DNA of 64,000 nucleotides from Hoeflea algicola (lineage in GTDB: Bacteria; Pseudomonadota; Alphaproteobacteria; Rhizobiales; Rhizobiaceae). The position numbers and the translations under genes are program-made. Below are positions 45,593 to 55,446 of this stretch, piece by piece (position 1 is the first letter of the stretch; every line of letters begins with the position of its first letter). The stretch spans positions 1,054,001-1,118,000 of the forward strand of contig NZ_JAOVZR010000001.1 in NCBI RefSeq assembly GCF_026619415.1, read 5' to 3'. The notes under the pieces are model-generated. The model was not told the DNA's origin, made no database searches, and saw only the letters and a program-made list of their open reading frames with translations.

Positions 45593-45805
45593 TCAGTCAT
45601 CATCGTTCTGCAAACCTTGCAAACGCCGCGCAATGGACGCCAATTCCATGCGCGCGCGGTGCAACTCGGTACTCAGCATCTTCTCGCTGGTTCCTGTTGA
45701 CCCTCTGGAAATAGCTTCCAGAAGATCATCAATGGAACCGCCCAGGTCCTTGTAACGGCCCTTGAGCTTGTCGATTTCGACCTTGGTTTCCGGTTCAAGT
45801 TTCAT
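45593..45805 (-). CDS. 70-residue hypothetical protein in the suf operon
   Basis: A short, charged, mainly helical protein ([20 protein letters not shown], then [19 protein letters not shown]), with a possible coiled coil. Its ATG overlaps the sufB stop (ATGA at 45802-45805), so it is coupled to sufB. I do not recognise a function; a stability or partner role for SufBCD is a guess from position. Confidence 0.7.
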   Translation of the reverse strand: MKLEPETKVEIDKLKGRYKDLGGSIDDLLEAISRGSTGTSEKMLSTELHRARMELASIARRLQGLQNDDD

Positions 45806-47271
45806 CCCACGCTTCCTTCAAGACTGATTCCGATCAGCTTTTGCGCTTCGACCGCAAATTCCATCGGCAGTTCCTGGATCACGTCCTTGACGAAGCCGTT
45901 GACGATCAGCGCGATCGCCTCTTCCTCGGGAATGCCGCGAGCCAGGCAGTAGAACAGCTGGTCCTCGGAAATCTTGGAAGTGGTTGCTTCGTGTTCGAAC
46001 TGAGCGGTCGAGTTCTTGGCCTCGATATAGGGCACTGTGTGGGCGCCACACTGGTTTCCGATCAGAAGGCTGTCGCACTGTGTGAAGTTGCGGGCATTTG
46101 ACGCCTTGCGGTGGGCCGAAACCTGGCCGCGATAGGTGTTGTTGGAGTTGCCCGCCGAAATCCCCTTCGAGATGATGCGGCTCGAGGTGTTCTTGCCCAG
46201 ATGGATCATCTTGGTGCCGGAATCGATCTGCTGATAGCCGTTCGACACCGCAATCGAATAGAACTCGCCGCGCGAACCGTCGCCGCGCAGGATACAGGAC
46301 GGGTATTTCCAGGTGATCGCCGAACCGGTTTCGACCTGGGTCCATGAAATTTTCGAGTTCTTGCCACGACAATCGCCGCGCTTGGTCACGAAATTGTAGA
46401 TCCCGCCCTTGCCCTCCTTGTCGCCCGGATACCAGTTCTGCACGGTCGAGTACTTGATCTCGGCATCGTCGAGCGCAATCAGTTCGACAACGGCCGCATG
46501 CAACTGGTTCTCGTCGCGCTGCGGCGCGGTGCATCCCTCGAGATAGGAGACATAGGCCCCCTCCTCGGCGATGATCATCGTGCGTTCGAACTGGCCGGTG
46601 TTCTTCTCGTTGATGCGGAAATAGGTCGACAATTCCATCGGGCAACGCACGCCCTTGGGCACGAACACGAACGAGCCGTCGGTGAATACCGCCGAATTGA
46701 GCGTGGCGTAGTAATTGTCGGTCACCGGCACCACGGTGCCGAGATATTTCTGCACCAGTTCCGGATGCTCGCGCATCGCTTCCGAGATCGACATGAAGAT
46801 CACGCCGGCCTTCGCTAGCTCCGCCTTGAAGGTGGTGACCACTGACACTGAATCGAACACCGCATCGACAGCGATCTTCGGTCTTTCAACGCCCGCCAGA
46901 ATTTCCTGCTCGCCGAGCGGAATCCCGAGCTTCTCGTAAACCCGGAGCAATTCCGGGTCGACCTCGTCAAGCGACTTCGGCCCCGATGTGCTCTTGGGCG
47001 CGGAGTAGTAGTGGATGTCCTGGAAATCGATCTTCGGATAGTCGACCCGTGCCCAGGTCGGCTCCTCCATCGTGAGCCAGCGCTTGAAAGCGTCGAGACG
47101 CCATTCGAGCATCCATTCTGGCTCGTTTTTCTTGGCTGATATCATCCGGATGGTGTCTTCGGTAAGACCCTTCGGCGCGGTATCGCTCTCGATTTCCGTT
47201 TCGAAACCGTACTTGTATTGGTCCACATCAATTTGGCGGACCTGATCAATGGTCTCCTGCACCGCAGGCAT
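45802..47271 (-). CDS. sufB: Fe-S scaffold subunit SufB
   Basis: A 489-residue SufB of normal length. The C-terminal block with [20 protein letters not shown] and [13 protein letters not shown] is diagnostic, as are [16 protein letters not shown] and [17 protein letters not shown] in the middle. It is the main scaffold on which the cluster is built. The ATG at 47271 follows GGAGAG; the TTG at 47283 adds only MESA-type residues with no support. Confidence 0.95.
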   Translation of the reverse strand: MPAVQETIDQVRQIDVDQYKYGFETEIESDTAPKGLTEDTIRMISAKKNEPEWMLEWRLDAFKRWLTMEEPTWARVDYPKIDFQDIHYYSAPKSTSGPKSLDEVDPELLRVYEKLGIPLGEQEILAGVERPKIAVDAVFDSVSVVTTFKAELAKAGVIFMSISEAMREHPELVQKYLGTVVPVTDNYYATLNSAVFTDGSFVFVPKGVRCPMELSTYFRINEKNTGQFERTMIIAEEGAYVSYLEGCTAPQRDENQLHAAVVELIALDDAEIKYSTVQNWYPGDKEGKGGIYNFVTKRGDCRGKNSKISWTQVETGSAITWKYPSCILRGDGSRGEFYSIAVSNGYQQIDSGTKMIHLGKNTSSRIISKGISAGNSNNTYRGQVSAHRKASNARNFTQCDSLLIGNQCGAHTVPYIEAKNSTAQFEHEATTSKISEDQLFYCLARGIPEEEAIALIVNGFVKDVIQELPMEFAVEAQKLIGISLEGSVG

Positions 47272-47436
47272 GGCGCTCTCCAATCTCGCCGGGTCAAGGC
47301 CGGCAGCTTGTTAACGTCGTGTGATACGCCCTTGCAGGCCCATCACTATGTAGGGCGAGACGGTTGTCTGCGCCATGTCATTCGCGAAATAACTTGGTTC
47401 GCGAATGGAATTTCGTGCGCGGCGTCAGGCCGCGGC

Positions 47437-48597
47437 TTACGCGCCCTGGCGGGCAATCCGCCGGGCATTGATGCGTTTAAACACATCCAGGAATTGCGCA
47501 ATGTCTTCCTGGCCGTGGTCACGACCCAGACTGACCCGGATCGCGCCCAGTTCAGCATCGGCGCCCATCGCCGCGAGCACGTGGCTCGGCCCGATCTTGC
47601 CCGACGAACACGCCGACCCCGCCGACACCGCAGCGCCTTCCACGTCGAAGGCGATCTGCGCCGTTTCGGCCTTGAGACCGGGCAGTGCGAAGAAGCAGGT
47701 ATTGGCCAACCGCTCGACTTCGCCACCATGGATGATGACATCCGGCGCAATGGCGCGCATTTCCGATTCCATTTGGTCACGTAGCGCCAAAAGTTCGACC
47801 ACGCTGCCAAGCGCAACGATCGCGGCCTCTGCTGCAGCGCCGAAGCCGACGATCCCGGTCAGGTTCTCGGTGCCACCGCGATGGCCCTTCTCCTGGCCTC
47901 CGCCGGCCAGCAGCGGCGCCGGCATCAGCGTTTCGCCGGCGCTAATCAAGGCGCCAATCCCTTTGGCCGCGCCGACCTTGTGACCCGAGAGAATCAGGAA
48001 ATCAGCTCCCAGCTCCGCAATCGATAACGGCAGCCGGCCAGCGCCCTGCACGGCATCGACCACCAATAACCCGTGATACGCTTTCACCAGATCGGCCGCT
48101 TGCCGCACAGGCTGGATCACGCCAGTCTCATTGTTGGCAAGTTGCAGCGCCAGCATGATCTGTCCGTCAGACGGGTCTTGCGCCGCTAACGCCTCTTCAA
48201 GCGCCCCAAGATCAATCCGCCCATGGCCGTCAACCGGCACAATCGTGACCTGGTCGGGCGCAAATCGTCCGCCGGCAAGGACCGCCGGATGTTCAACCGC
48301 CGAGACAAACAGTCGCGACAGCCTGACCGGCGCCCGCCCCATTCTGAAATCCGGGGTCAGCACGTGGTTGGCAGCCTCGGTGGCACCCGACGTGAAGGTA
48401 ACCTGAGCAGCCGGAACGCCTGCAAGCCGAGCGACGGCATCACGGGCCTTGGCCACCAATGCCCGCGCCTTGCGGCCTTCCGCATGCACGGAGGAAGGGT
48501 TGCCCGGCAGCGCCATCGCATCAATCATCGCTGCCCTCGCCGCTGGTAAAAGCGGCGCGGTTGCGTTGTGATCGAGGTAGAGGCGCCCGTTCGCCAT
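47437..48597 (-). CDS. Cysteine desulfurase (NifS/IscS type), first gene of the suf operon
   Basis: A 386-residue group I desulfurase: YLDHNATAPLLPAAR at the start, the PLP lysine in LSGHKVGAAKG, and the active Cys in SAGSACSSGK. In Agrobacterium the matching gene is named sufS2 and heads sufS2BCDS1XA. Two desulfurases of different groups thus serve the operon. AAGGAC precedes the ATG at 48597. A 165-bp gap separates it from sufB. Confidence 0.92.
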   Translation of the reverse strand: MANGRLYLDHNATAPLLPAARAAMIDAMALPGNPSSVHAEGRKARALVAKARDAVARLAGVPAAQVTFTSGATEAANHVLTPDFRMGRAPVRLSRLFVSAVEHPAVLAGGRFAPDQVTIVPVDGHGRIDLGALEEALAAQDPSDGQIMLALQLANNETGVIQPVRQAADLVKAYHGLLVVDAVQGAGRLPLSIAELGADFLILSGHKVGAAKGIGALISAGETLMPAPLLAGGGQEKGHRGGTENLTGIVGFGAAAEAAIVALGSVVELLALRDQMESEMRAIAPDVIIHGGEVERLANTCFFALPGLKAETAQIAFDVEGAAVSAGSACSSGKIGPSHVLAAMGADAELGAIRVSLGRDHGQEDIAQFLDVFKRINARRIARQGA

Positions 48598-48706
48598 GGT
48601 GTCCTTCACCTGTTGCAAGGCCTGCATAAAGATGCAGGCGCATTTTTCTTGAATTTTCAGTGCCCAATGCCGTAAGACACTCACACTTTCAGCAAACCCG
48701 CTGCAG

Positions 48707-48723
48707 TTTCGAATGATTCTAAA
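48707..48723. promoter_or_regulatory. Irr/ICE-type iron-control box upstream of the suf operon
   Basis: TTTCGAATGATTCTAAA is a 17-bp near-palindrome matching TTTAGAA-N3-TTCTAAA with one mismatch. That pattern is the iron control element bound by the haem-responsive regulator Irr in Hyphomicrobiales; RirA sites are AT-rich palindromes of similar look. It lies 110 bp before the first suf gene in the 245-bp divergent gap with the alpha/beta hydrolase gene. Box seen; regulator inferred. Confidence 0.6.
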
Positions 48724-48842
48724 CTAGGTTCTAGGGAGCCGCCCCGCCGCCGTCAAGAGCGCGGACGCGATATCCACCCGCCGGCCCGTGTCCAAGTTGA
48801 CGCACCGCAGGCGCGCGAACCCAGCTCACGTATGGAGTACGA

Positions 48843-49520
48843 ATGCCTGAAGTCATTTTCAATGGCCCCGCCGGCCGCCTCGAAGGCCGCTACCAGCCGG
48901 GCAAGGAAAAGAACGCGCCCATCGCCATCATATTGCATCCGCACCCACAGTTCGGCGGCACTATGAACAATCAGATCGTCTACAACCTGTTTTATATGTT
49001 CCAGCAGCGCGGTTTCACCACGCTGCGCTTCAACTTCCGCAGCATCGGTCGCAGCCAGGGCGAATTCGACCATGGCGCGGGTGAATTGTCCGACGCCGCA
49101 GGCGCGCTCGACTGGGTTCAGAGCCTGCACCCCGATTCCAAGAGCTGCTGGGTTGCCGGCTATTCTTTTGGCGCCTGGATCGGCATGCAGTTGCTGATGC
49201 GCCGCCCGGAAATCGAGGGCTTCTTCTCGATCGCGCCCCAGCCCAACACCTATGACTTCTCGTTCCTGGCGCCCTGCCCCTCGTCCGGCCTGATCATCCA
49301 TGGCGATGCAGACAAAGTGGCGCCGGAAAAGGACGTCATTGGCCTGGTTGAAAAACTCAAGCTGCAAAAGGGCATTCTGATCACCCAGAAGACCATGCCC
49401 GGCGCCAACCACTTCTTCACCGGTAAGGTCGACGAGTTGATCGGCGAGTGCGAGGATTATCTCGACCGCCGCCTGGCCGGCGAACTGGTCCCGGCAACGG
49501 CTGCCAAGCGCCTGCGCTGA
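48843..49520 (+). CDS. Alpha/beta hydrolase (COG2945 type)
   Basis: A 225-residue serine hydrolase. The nucleophile elbow GYSFGA places Ser at 108; HGDADKVAP supplies the Asp and PGANHFF the His. ILHPHPQFGGTMNNQIV near 30-46 is the conserved oxyanion region of this small bacterial group, for which no natural substrate is well established. A strong terminator follows. Confidence 0.9.
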   Translation: MPEVIFNGPAGRLEGRYQPGKEKNAPIAIILHPHPQFGGTMNNQIVYNLFYMFQQRGFTTLRFNFRSIGRSQGEFDHGAGELSDAAGALDWVQSLHPDSKSCWVAGYSFGAWIGMQLLMRRPEIEGFFSIAPQPNTYDFSFLAPCPSSGLIIHGDADKVAPEKDVIGLVEKLKLQKGILITQKTMPGANHFFTGKVDELIGECEDYLDRRLAGELVPATAAKRLR

Positions 49521-49544
49521 CACCGCCACAATCAATACGAATGC

Positions 49545-49576
49545 AAAGGCATGGCGGCGCTCGCCATGCCTTTTTT
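49545..49576 (+). terminator. Rho-independent terminator of the alpha/beta hydrolase gene
   Basis: A perfect 9-bp stem (GGCATGGCG with CGCCATGCC), extended by flanking A/T pairs, with a 5-nt loop and a run of six T at 49571-49576. Confidence 0.92.
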
Positions 49577-49888
49577 GTTTGAGAGTTGATATCGGCCTCT
49601 TGGTGTCGGACCCCATGAACCAATGGCGGTCGGACGACAGCTTTGCAGTATTTCGAATCTTACGGATTCTGTCGCAGCCTGATCAAGCAACTATGCGGTT
49701 TTGATTGTTCCCGAAAAACTGATAATGCCAATTTTCCTATCAAAGCGCAGATGTTGGTCCGGTTGCTTATGCAGATCGGTCCGAGGGCCATTGTGAGGCT
49801 CGTGAAGCGACACCCAAGAACGAAAAAGGCTGGAGGAAGCGGCAAGAGCGTGATGAAACACGTCTGACTCCGCCCCCTGAGGAATATC
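49577..49888. other. AT-richer gap before the DMT transporter gene
   Basis: About 310 bp with lower GC than its surroundings. A TTG-started frame (49643-49867) is present but has no homology I recognise and no ribosome binding site. No repeats or clear hairpins were seen. The region probably carries the promoter of the transporter gene. Confidence 0.35.
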
Positions 49889-50746
49889 ATGACTGTCTTC
49901 GGATTTACGCTCGTACTTGCGGCCGCCTTTTGCCACGCAACCTGGAATTTCCTCGTCAAACGTATAAATGGCGGACCAGAACTCGTCTGGCTTTTCTCAG
50001 CTGTTTCGGTGCTGATATACATTCCGATTGCCGGCTACATCATCATAACCGACAGGCCACATTTCGGGTTTTGGGAAATTCTGTTCGTGGCTGGCAGCAT
50101 ACCGCTCCACCTTGGTTATTTCCTGCTCTTGCAGACAGGATACCGAAAAGGCGACTTGTCACTGGTCTATCCGACGGCGCGCGCCACCGGACCTTTTCTG
50201 TCGACGACTTTCGCCGTTTTGTTTCTTGGCGAGAACATGACCGCTCAAGTCGCGCTTGGAGCGGGCGCTGTGATTATCGGCGTGGTTGGTCTGACAGGGG
50301 GAATAAAAAGCCGCGCGAAAAACCTGACCACGTCGATCGGGTTTGGCATCGGTGCGGGCGTGCTGATTGGGAGCTACACCATCTGGGATGCGTACGCCGT
50401 TTCTGTCGTGTTGGTCTCGCCAATTCTTCTCGACTTCGTTTCAAACATCGGACGCACCATACTTCTCACGCCAATCGCCTTAAAACGCAAAGAGCGCGTG
50501 GCATACTATTGGCGGGAACACAGGCTTGATGTGGTGGCAGTCGCGGTATTCAGTTCGCTTGCCTATGTGCTTGTTCTGTATGCACTTACCTTCACGCCAG
50601 TCGTATATGTTGCTCCTACCCGTGAGATCAGCGTCTTGCTGACCGTGCTGATGGGGAGCCTGTTGCTCGGCGAAGGTGATCTGGCGCGGCGAATGAAATG
50701 GGCCCTGCTGATTTTGATGGGTGTTGCGTTGCTGGCAACAGCTTAG
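49889..50746 (+). CDS. EamA/DMT-family transporter
   Basis: A 285-residue membrane protein with ten predicted helices in two EamA repeats; the second-repeat signature APTREISVLLTVLMGSLLLG is near the end. Family members export amino acids, metabolites or drugs. GAGGA precedes the ATG at 49889. Base composition is lower in GC than the flanking hydrolase and lolD genes, so it may be an insertion into an otherwise conserved region. Substrate unknown. Confidence 0.87.
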   Translation: MTVFGFTLVLAAAFCHATWNFLVKRINGGPELVWLFSAVSVLIYIPIAGYIIITDRPHFGFWEILFVAGSIPLHLGYFLLLQTGYRKGDLSLVYPTARATGPFLSTTFAVLFLGENMTAQVALGAGAVIIGVVGLTGGIKSRAKNLTTSIGFGIGAGVLIGSYTIWDAYAVSVVLVSPILLDFVSNIGRTILLTPIALKRKERVAYYWREHRLDVVAVAVFSSLAYVLVLYALTFTPVVYVAPTREISVLLTVLMGSLLLGEGDLARRMKWALLILMGVALLATA

Positions 50747-50819
50747 AAGCCGCAAACACGACCAATTTCACATCGCCAACTGCCTTGATCAACGACAGGC
50801 ACTTCAGCGCGGACAAGCT

Positions 50820-51524
50820 TCAATCCAGTTCGACGACCATGCCATCCTGTAATGTCACGCGGCGGTCCATCAGACCGGCCAGGTCGTGGTTGTGGGTGGC
50901 TATCACCGCCGACAATCCCGATTGCCGGACCAGCGCGTCGAGCGCTTCAAACACATAGCCGGCGGTCTCGGGGTCGAGATTGCCGGTCGGCTCGTCCGCC
51001 ATCAGGATCAGCGGCGCATTGGCCACCGCCCGGGCAATCGCCACCCGTTGCTGTTCGCCGCCCGAAAGCTCCGAAGGCCGGTGCTCGCCGCGATGGCCGA
51101 TCCGCATGTAATCGAGCAATTGCGCGGCGCGCTCCTTGGCGTCGGCATTCGACAAGCCCGAAATCAGTTGCGGCATCATGATGTTTTCAAGCGCCGAAAA
51201 CTCGGGCAAAAGATGATGAAACTGGTAGACGAAGCCGATCTCGGAGCGCCGGATCGCGGTGCGGCGGTCATCAGAAAGCTGGCCGCAAGCCTCGCCGTCG
51301 ATGATCACGTCGCCCTCATCGGGCCGCTCAAGCAGCCCCGCCAGATGCAAAAGAGTCGATTTGCCGGTGCCCGATGGCGCAACCAGCGCAACCGTTTCGC
51401 CGGGCTGCAGCGCAAAATTCGCACCGTCCAGAATTGATATCTGGTTTGTACCCTGGACGAAATGGCGTCCGACATTGACCAGTTCAAGAACGGGGCGGAC
51501 GCCGCCAGAGGCCGTTTCATTCAT
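50820..51524 (-). CDS. lolD: Lipoprotein-releasing ABC transporter ATPase LolD
   Basis: A 234-residue ATPase of the LolD/MacB group: Walker [10 protein letters not shown], the characteristic [22 protein letters not shown]-loop region, [14 protein letters not shown] and [11 protein letters not shown]. It energises the release of outer-membrane lipoproteins from the inner membrane. The start overlaps the end of lolC by 8 nt. Confidence 0.93.
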   Translation of the reverse strand: MNETASGGVRPVLELVNVGRHFVQGTNQISILDGANFALQPGETVALVAPSGTGKSTLLHLAGLLERPDEGDVIIDGEACGQLSDDRRTAIRRSEIGFVYQFHHLLPEFSALENIMMPQLISGLSNADAKERAAQLLDYMRIGHRGEHRPSELSGGEQQRVAIARAVANAPLILMADEPTGNLDPETAGYVFEALDALVRQSGLSAVIATHNHDLAGLMDRRVTLQDGMVVELD

Positions 51525-52846
51525 ATCGCAACGCCTGTACCGGATCGAGCTTGGAAGCCCGCCACGAGGGAATCAACGTGGCAATGAAAGACAGAACCAG
51601 CGCCACGACCAGCACAACCACGGTCTCGCCCGAATCCATGTCGGCAGGCAACTGGCTGAGGAAATAGAGTTCCGGATTGAACAGCGATGTGCCGGAAATC
51701 CAGGAAAAGAACTGTCGGATGCTCTCGACATTGAGGCAGACCACCACGCCGAGCAGAAAACCGGCAAAGGTGCCGGTCACGCCGATCGCCGCGCCGGTCA
51801 TGAAGAAGATCCGCATGATCGCTCCGGACGTCGCCCCCATGGTACGCAGGATGGCGATATCGTGACCCTTGTCCTTGACCAGCATGATCAGCCCCGAAAT
51901 GATATTCAGCGCCGCCACCAGAATGATCAGCGTCAGGATCATGAACATCACGTTGCGCTCGACCTGCAATGCCGAGAAGAAGGTCTGGTTGCGTTGCCGC
52001 CAATCGGTAATGAAGATCTGCCGGTTCGCCGCAGCCTCGATCAGCGGCCGCATCTCGTCGATATTGTCGGGATTCTTGACAAAGATCTCGATCGATTGCA
52101 CCAGCCCTTCGGAGTTGAAGTAGAGTTGTGCCTCCTCGAGCGGCATGTAGATGATCGAGGAATCATATTCCGACATGCCGACTTCGAAAATCGCCGACAC
52201 CGCATAGGCCTTGACCCGCGGCGTCATGCCGAATGGCGTGACATCGCCCTCCGGCGCCACCAGCGTGATCAGGTCACCCGCGACCAACCCCAGCGACTGC
52301 GCCATCCGCGATCCAATCGCCACACCCTCACCTGAGGTAAATCCGACCAGGTCGCCGGACCTGACATTCTCCGCGACAATCTTCATCGATTGCAGGTCTT
52401 CCGGACTGATGCCACGCACCAGCGCACCGGTTCCCGCGCCGCCCACTCCCGAAGCCAGCGTCTGGCCTTCCACCAGCGGGATCGCGGTAATCACGCCGTC
52501 GACTGCCTTCAACCGTTCCGCCAGAGCAACATAATCATCAAGCGGTCGGTCGATCGGCTGAACCACCATATGCCCGTTGATGCCCAGGATTCTGCGTGAT
52601 CAACTCACCGCGAAACCCGTTCATTACCGCCATCACGATGATCAGCGTTGCCACACCCAGAGTGATGCCGACAAAGGAAAATCCGGCGATCACCGAAATG
52701 AAGGCCTCTTTGCGCCGTGCCCGCAGATAACGCCAGGCCACCATCCGTTCAAACGCAGAAAACGGCTTGGCCGACGGCGCATCTGCATGGCCCGCAGGGA
52801 CTACTGGATGGGGACTGCTTGCTGTGGCGACGTCCGGATCGGTCAT
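51517..52846 (-). pseudogene. lolC: Lipoprotein-releasing permease LolC/LolE, frame broken by one nucleotide
   Basis: Two frames give one complete permease. Codons from 52846 encode a variable N-terminus, the first membrane helix (FISVIAGFSFVGITLGVATL) and VMAVMNGFRGELITQ; after that the frame is wrong, and the continuation (I-L-G-I-N-G-H then MVVQPIDRPLDDYVALAERL) to the last three helices is one frame over. Removing one T at 52590-52591 restores the full reading frame of about 442 residues. As LolCDE is generally needed for growth and the rest of the gene is undamaged, a sequencing error or very recent mutation is likely. The family name is by operon position with lolD; LolC versus LolE is not resolved. 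Confidence 0.88.
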
Positions 52847-52873
52847 GTGGCTATCCTTTGGACAAACCTTCGC

Positions 52874-54217
52874 CTAGCGGGCTTGCGCGAGGCGGTTGAT
52901 GGCGGCTTCGATCGACAGTGTCTCGCGCTCGCCGGTTGCCCGGACCTTGATTTCGACATTGCCGTCGGCGACGGACCGTGGTCCAGCGATGACCTGCAGT
53001 GGCAAACCGATCAGATCGGCCCTGGCGAACTTGCCACCGGCGCGCTCATCAGTGTCATCGTAAAGCACCTCAAGCCCGGCATTCTCCAGTGCTGTCTCAA
53101 TCTGCTCGCAGGCAGCATCGCAACCCGCATCGCCTGGCTTCATGTTGATCAGCCCGACGTCGAACGGCGCCACGCCTTTTGGCCAGATGATGCCGTTTTC
53201 ATCATGCGATGCTTCGATAATGGCGCCGAGCAAGCGCGACGGACCGATACCGTAAGAGCCCATCGACACGAAATGCTGCTTGCCGTCTGCCCCCTGAACA
53301 GAAGCATTCATCGGCTCGGAATATTTGGTGCCGAAATGGAATATGTGGCCGACTTCAATGCCACGGGCCGAGACGCGGGTATCTTCGCTGAGCCCATCCC
53401 AGGCATCGCGCGCCCAGTCTTCCGCCTCCATGATTTCGTCGGTGGCGGCGAACGGCGTTGTCCACTTCTCGACCACGGCGGCGACGGCGGCGGCATCATC
53501 ATAGTTCATGTCCGCGCCTGGCACGGCAAAGCCTTCGAAGTCGCGGTGGCAGAAGACCTGGCTTTCGCCGGTTTCGGCCAGCACGATGAATTCATGGCTC
53601 AGGCTGCCGCCAATCGGCCCCGTGTCCGCGCGCATCGGGATCGATTTGAGCCCGCAACGTTCAAATGTACGAAGGTAGGACACGAACATTCGGTTGTAAG
53701 CAGCCTTCGAGGCCTCGTAATCGAGATCGAAAGAATAGGCGTCTTTCATCAGGAATTCACGACCGCGCATCACGCCAAAGCGGGGCCGGCGCTCATCGCG
53801 GAACTTCCACTGGATATGATAGAGATTGAGCGGCAGATCCTTGTAGGACTTGACGTAGGAGCGGAAAATGTCGGTGACCATTTCCTCGTTGGTCGGCCCG
53901 TAGAGCATCTCGCGGTCATTGCGATCATTGATGCGCAGCATCTCCTGACCGTAATCATCGTAGCGGCCGCTTTCCTTCCAGAGGTCTGCGGGCTGAATGG
54001 TGGGCATCAGGATCTCGATGGCGCCGGCCCGATTTTGCTCTTCGCGGACGATGTTGCAAACCTTGTCGAGTACCCGCTTGCCCAGCGGCAACCAAGAATA
54101 GACCCCCGCGGATTGTTGCTTGATCATGCCCGCCCGCGCCATCAGCCGGTGGGAGACGATTTCCGCATCCTTGGGATTTTCCTTGAGGATGGGCAGGAAG
54201 TACTTCGACAAGCGCAT
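52874..54217 (-). CDS. proS: Prolyl-tRNA synthetase (short form)
   Basis: A 447-residue class II synthetase. [18 protein letters not shown] (motif 1 region), [20 protein letters not shown] (motif 2) and [14 protein letters not shown] (motif 3) are clear, followed by the anticodon-binding domain. The insertion domain that edits mischarged Ala-tRNA in longer bacterial enzymes is missing, which is normal in alphaproteobacteria. First gene of the proS-lolC-lolD series on the minus strand. Confidence 0.96.
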   Translation of the reverse strand: MRLSKYFLPILKENPKDAEIVSHRLMARAGMIKQQSAGVYSWLPLGKRVLDKVCNIVREEQNRAGAIEILMPTIQPADLWKESGRYDDYGQEMLRINDRNDREMLYGPTNEEMVTDIFRSYVKSYKDLPLNLYHIQWKFRDERRPRFGVMRGREFLMKDAYSFDLDYEASKAAYNRMFVSYLRTFERCGLKSIPMRADTGPIGGSLSHEFIVLAETGESQVFCHRDFEGFAVPGADMNYDDAAAVAAVVEKWTTPFAATDEIMEAEDWARDAWDGLSEDTRVSARGIEVGHIFHFGTKYSEPMNASVQGADGKQHFVSMGSYGIGPSRLLGAIIEASHDENGIIWPKGVAPFDVGLINMKPGDAGCDAACEQIETALENAGLEVLYDDTDERAGGKFARADLIGLPLQVIAGPRSVADGNVEIKVRATGERETLSIEAAINRLAQAR

Positions 54218-54397
54218 GGGATGATCCGGTTTGGTCTTGAGCCTTGAAGGCAGAATCGGGCAAAATGAGGGTAGTTACGCAGTGCGTTCTTATCCGCTTC
54301 GCGGGGTAAAGAAAACCCGTAGTGCCGCCAGCTTGCGCCATCCGGCGGCACTTCGTCCCAACCAATCACTTCATGTTACAAACCACCCAAAAAGCGC
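54218..54397. other. Gap upstream of proS
   Basis: No gene. On the minus strand it must hold the proS promoter. An 8-bp inverted repeat (GTGCCGCC at 54322-54329 with GGCGGCAC at 54344-54351) with a 14-nt loop could fold in a proS leader. Confidence 0.35.
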
Positions 54398-54426
54398 GTG
54401 ACAAGCGCTTTGGATTGAGTTAAATA
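54398..54426 (+). promoter_or_regulatory. Promoter of the small RNA gene
   Basis: GTGACA (54398-54403) and TAAATA (54421-54426) are separated by 17 nt, a good sigma-70-type pair; transcription would start near 54433. Confidence 0.6.
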
Positions 54427-54432
54427 AAGCAC

Positions 54433-54583
54433 ACAAATGAGGCATTCCTTTGAGGAAATGCCCAATTCGCGGTCAAAGTCTTGGGAGGATAAGATCTCAG
54501 GCGCGCTTTGTTCGCAGCCCCCGGGCAACCGGGAAACAGATCACGCGACACCTGAACAACAAGGCTTCTGCCTTGTTTTTTTT
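54433..54583 (+). ncRNA. Trans-encoded small RNA candidate next to proS (possibly alpha-r9 family)
   Basis: About 150 nt bounded by a promoter and a strong terminator, with no open frame of note. It can form a 5' hairpin (54441-54462, nine pairs with one bulged A), a tetraloop hairpin CCCGG-GCAA-CCGGG (54520-54533) and the terminator hairpin. A single-stranded stretch with GGGAGGAT lies between. Position beside proS and length resemble, as I remember it, the alpha-r9 (Smr9C) sRNA family of rhizobia; that name is uncertain and needs a covariance search. Confidence 0.6.
54558..54583 (+). terminator. Rho-independent terminator of the small RNA
   Basis: An 8-bp stem (AACAAGGC-type arm with GCCTTGTT) closed by TTCT, running into a T-run at 54576-54583. 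No protein gene on the plus strand ends before it, so it must end an RNA gene. Confidence 0.85.
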
Positions 54584-54685
54584 GCCCGCATTTGGCGAGT
54601 TCCGATCAAACCGGCGCTCTGACACCGTGACGGCACCTGCCGCGCAGCGCATAGAGCGCGCGCACGGCCGCCGGATTCAACCCGC

Positions 54686-54919
54686 TCAATCCTGCTTACG
54701 TGCGCCCTTGCCGAGTTCTTCCTTGGCGCGAGTGTCCTTATCCATCTTCCTGAGGCTGTCCTTGACGCTGTCATCTGCTTTCTGCTTAACGTCAGGAACC
54801 GCGTGCCGCTGGTTGCGTACACTGGCCTGATCGTTGCCCTGCAGGTCATTGTCGCCCATCTTGTCCTGAGCGAGGTCGGTTTCCGTCAATGTCGGTGTTT
54901 TGCCTGGTGTCTCCGCCAT
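54686..54919 (-). CDS. 77-residue hydrophilic hypothetical protein
   Basis: A short, highly charged, probably disordered or helical protein (LTETDLAQDKMGDNDLQGND, then VRNQRHAVPDVKQKADDSVK). No function known; similar small proteins occur in relatives next to DUF1467, as I recall. The ATG at 54919 follows GGAGACC; the longer frame to 54973 reads through the leader. Confidence 0.75.
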   Translation of the reverse strand: MAETPGKTPTLTETDLAQDKMGDNDLQGNDQASVRNQRHAVPDVKQKADDSVKDSLRKMDKDTRAKEELGKGARKQD

Positions 54920-55045
54920 ACCTGGTCTCCATTGGTTGTTGCGTACCTCTCGTGAACGGAGAGAGGTTCGCAAAGTTCCAATGAAAATGTGATTCGCGGG
55001 GTAAGCCGCTGCGCTCGGGCGCCTGGCAGGCAGATCAGTTTGGAA

Positions 55046-55318
55046 TCAGGACTTGAAGTCCGGAGCCAAGGCAATCAGGTCATCGAGCGTGTAGCCGCCG
55101 CCCAGCGTGATCAGCAAATAGATGGCAAGCAGCACCAACGAGATCAGCGTGGTGCGCCAGAAGATTGGCGCGAAGCGGAAATGCGCTGGCGCGCTGTGGG
55201 TGGTTCCAAGCGTCACCTCCCCCTCGTCGGCCTGGCTGCGTGCTGAAAACGGCAACACGGTAAACAGCACCACCCACCAGATGATGAAAAAAATCGCAAA
55301 GCTGGTTCCGAAAACCAT
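55046..55318 (-). CDS. DUF1467-family membrane protein
   Basis: A 90-residue protein with two hydrophobic helices (FGTSFAIFFIIWWVVLFTVL at the N-terminus, TLISLVLLAIYLLITLGGGY near the C-terminus) and a short loop. The WWVVLFTVLPFS motif is the DUF1467 hallmark. Its function is unknown, but the family is regularly found between mce and proS in this order. Confidence 0.9.
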   Translation of the reverse strand: MVFGTSFAIFFIIWWVVLFTVLPFSARSQADEGEVTLGTTHSAPAHFRFAPIFWRTTLISLVLLAIYLLITLGGGYTLDDLIALAPDFKS

Positions 55319-55446
55319 TGTCTCATTCCTCTACAGCGCCGGTCTCTACAGGCTTAGCCCAGTCATTGATGCGCATCATACCGCCTGAATGCGGTAAAAC
55401 CATGCAAATGCGGTACCCCCGCCGGCGTAGCCGTGCCGGCATCGCC

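Noticed and set aside
48753..49616. 287-codon minus-strand frame
   Set aside because: Antisense to the alpha/beta hydrolase gene, crosses its terminator and has no family motif.
49643..49867. 74-residue frame in the gap before the DMT transporter gene
   Set aside because: TTG start, no ribosome binding site, no recognisable similarity; composition alone does not support a gene.
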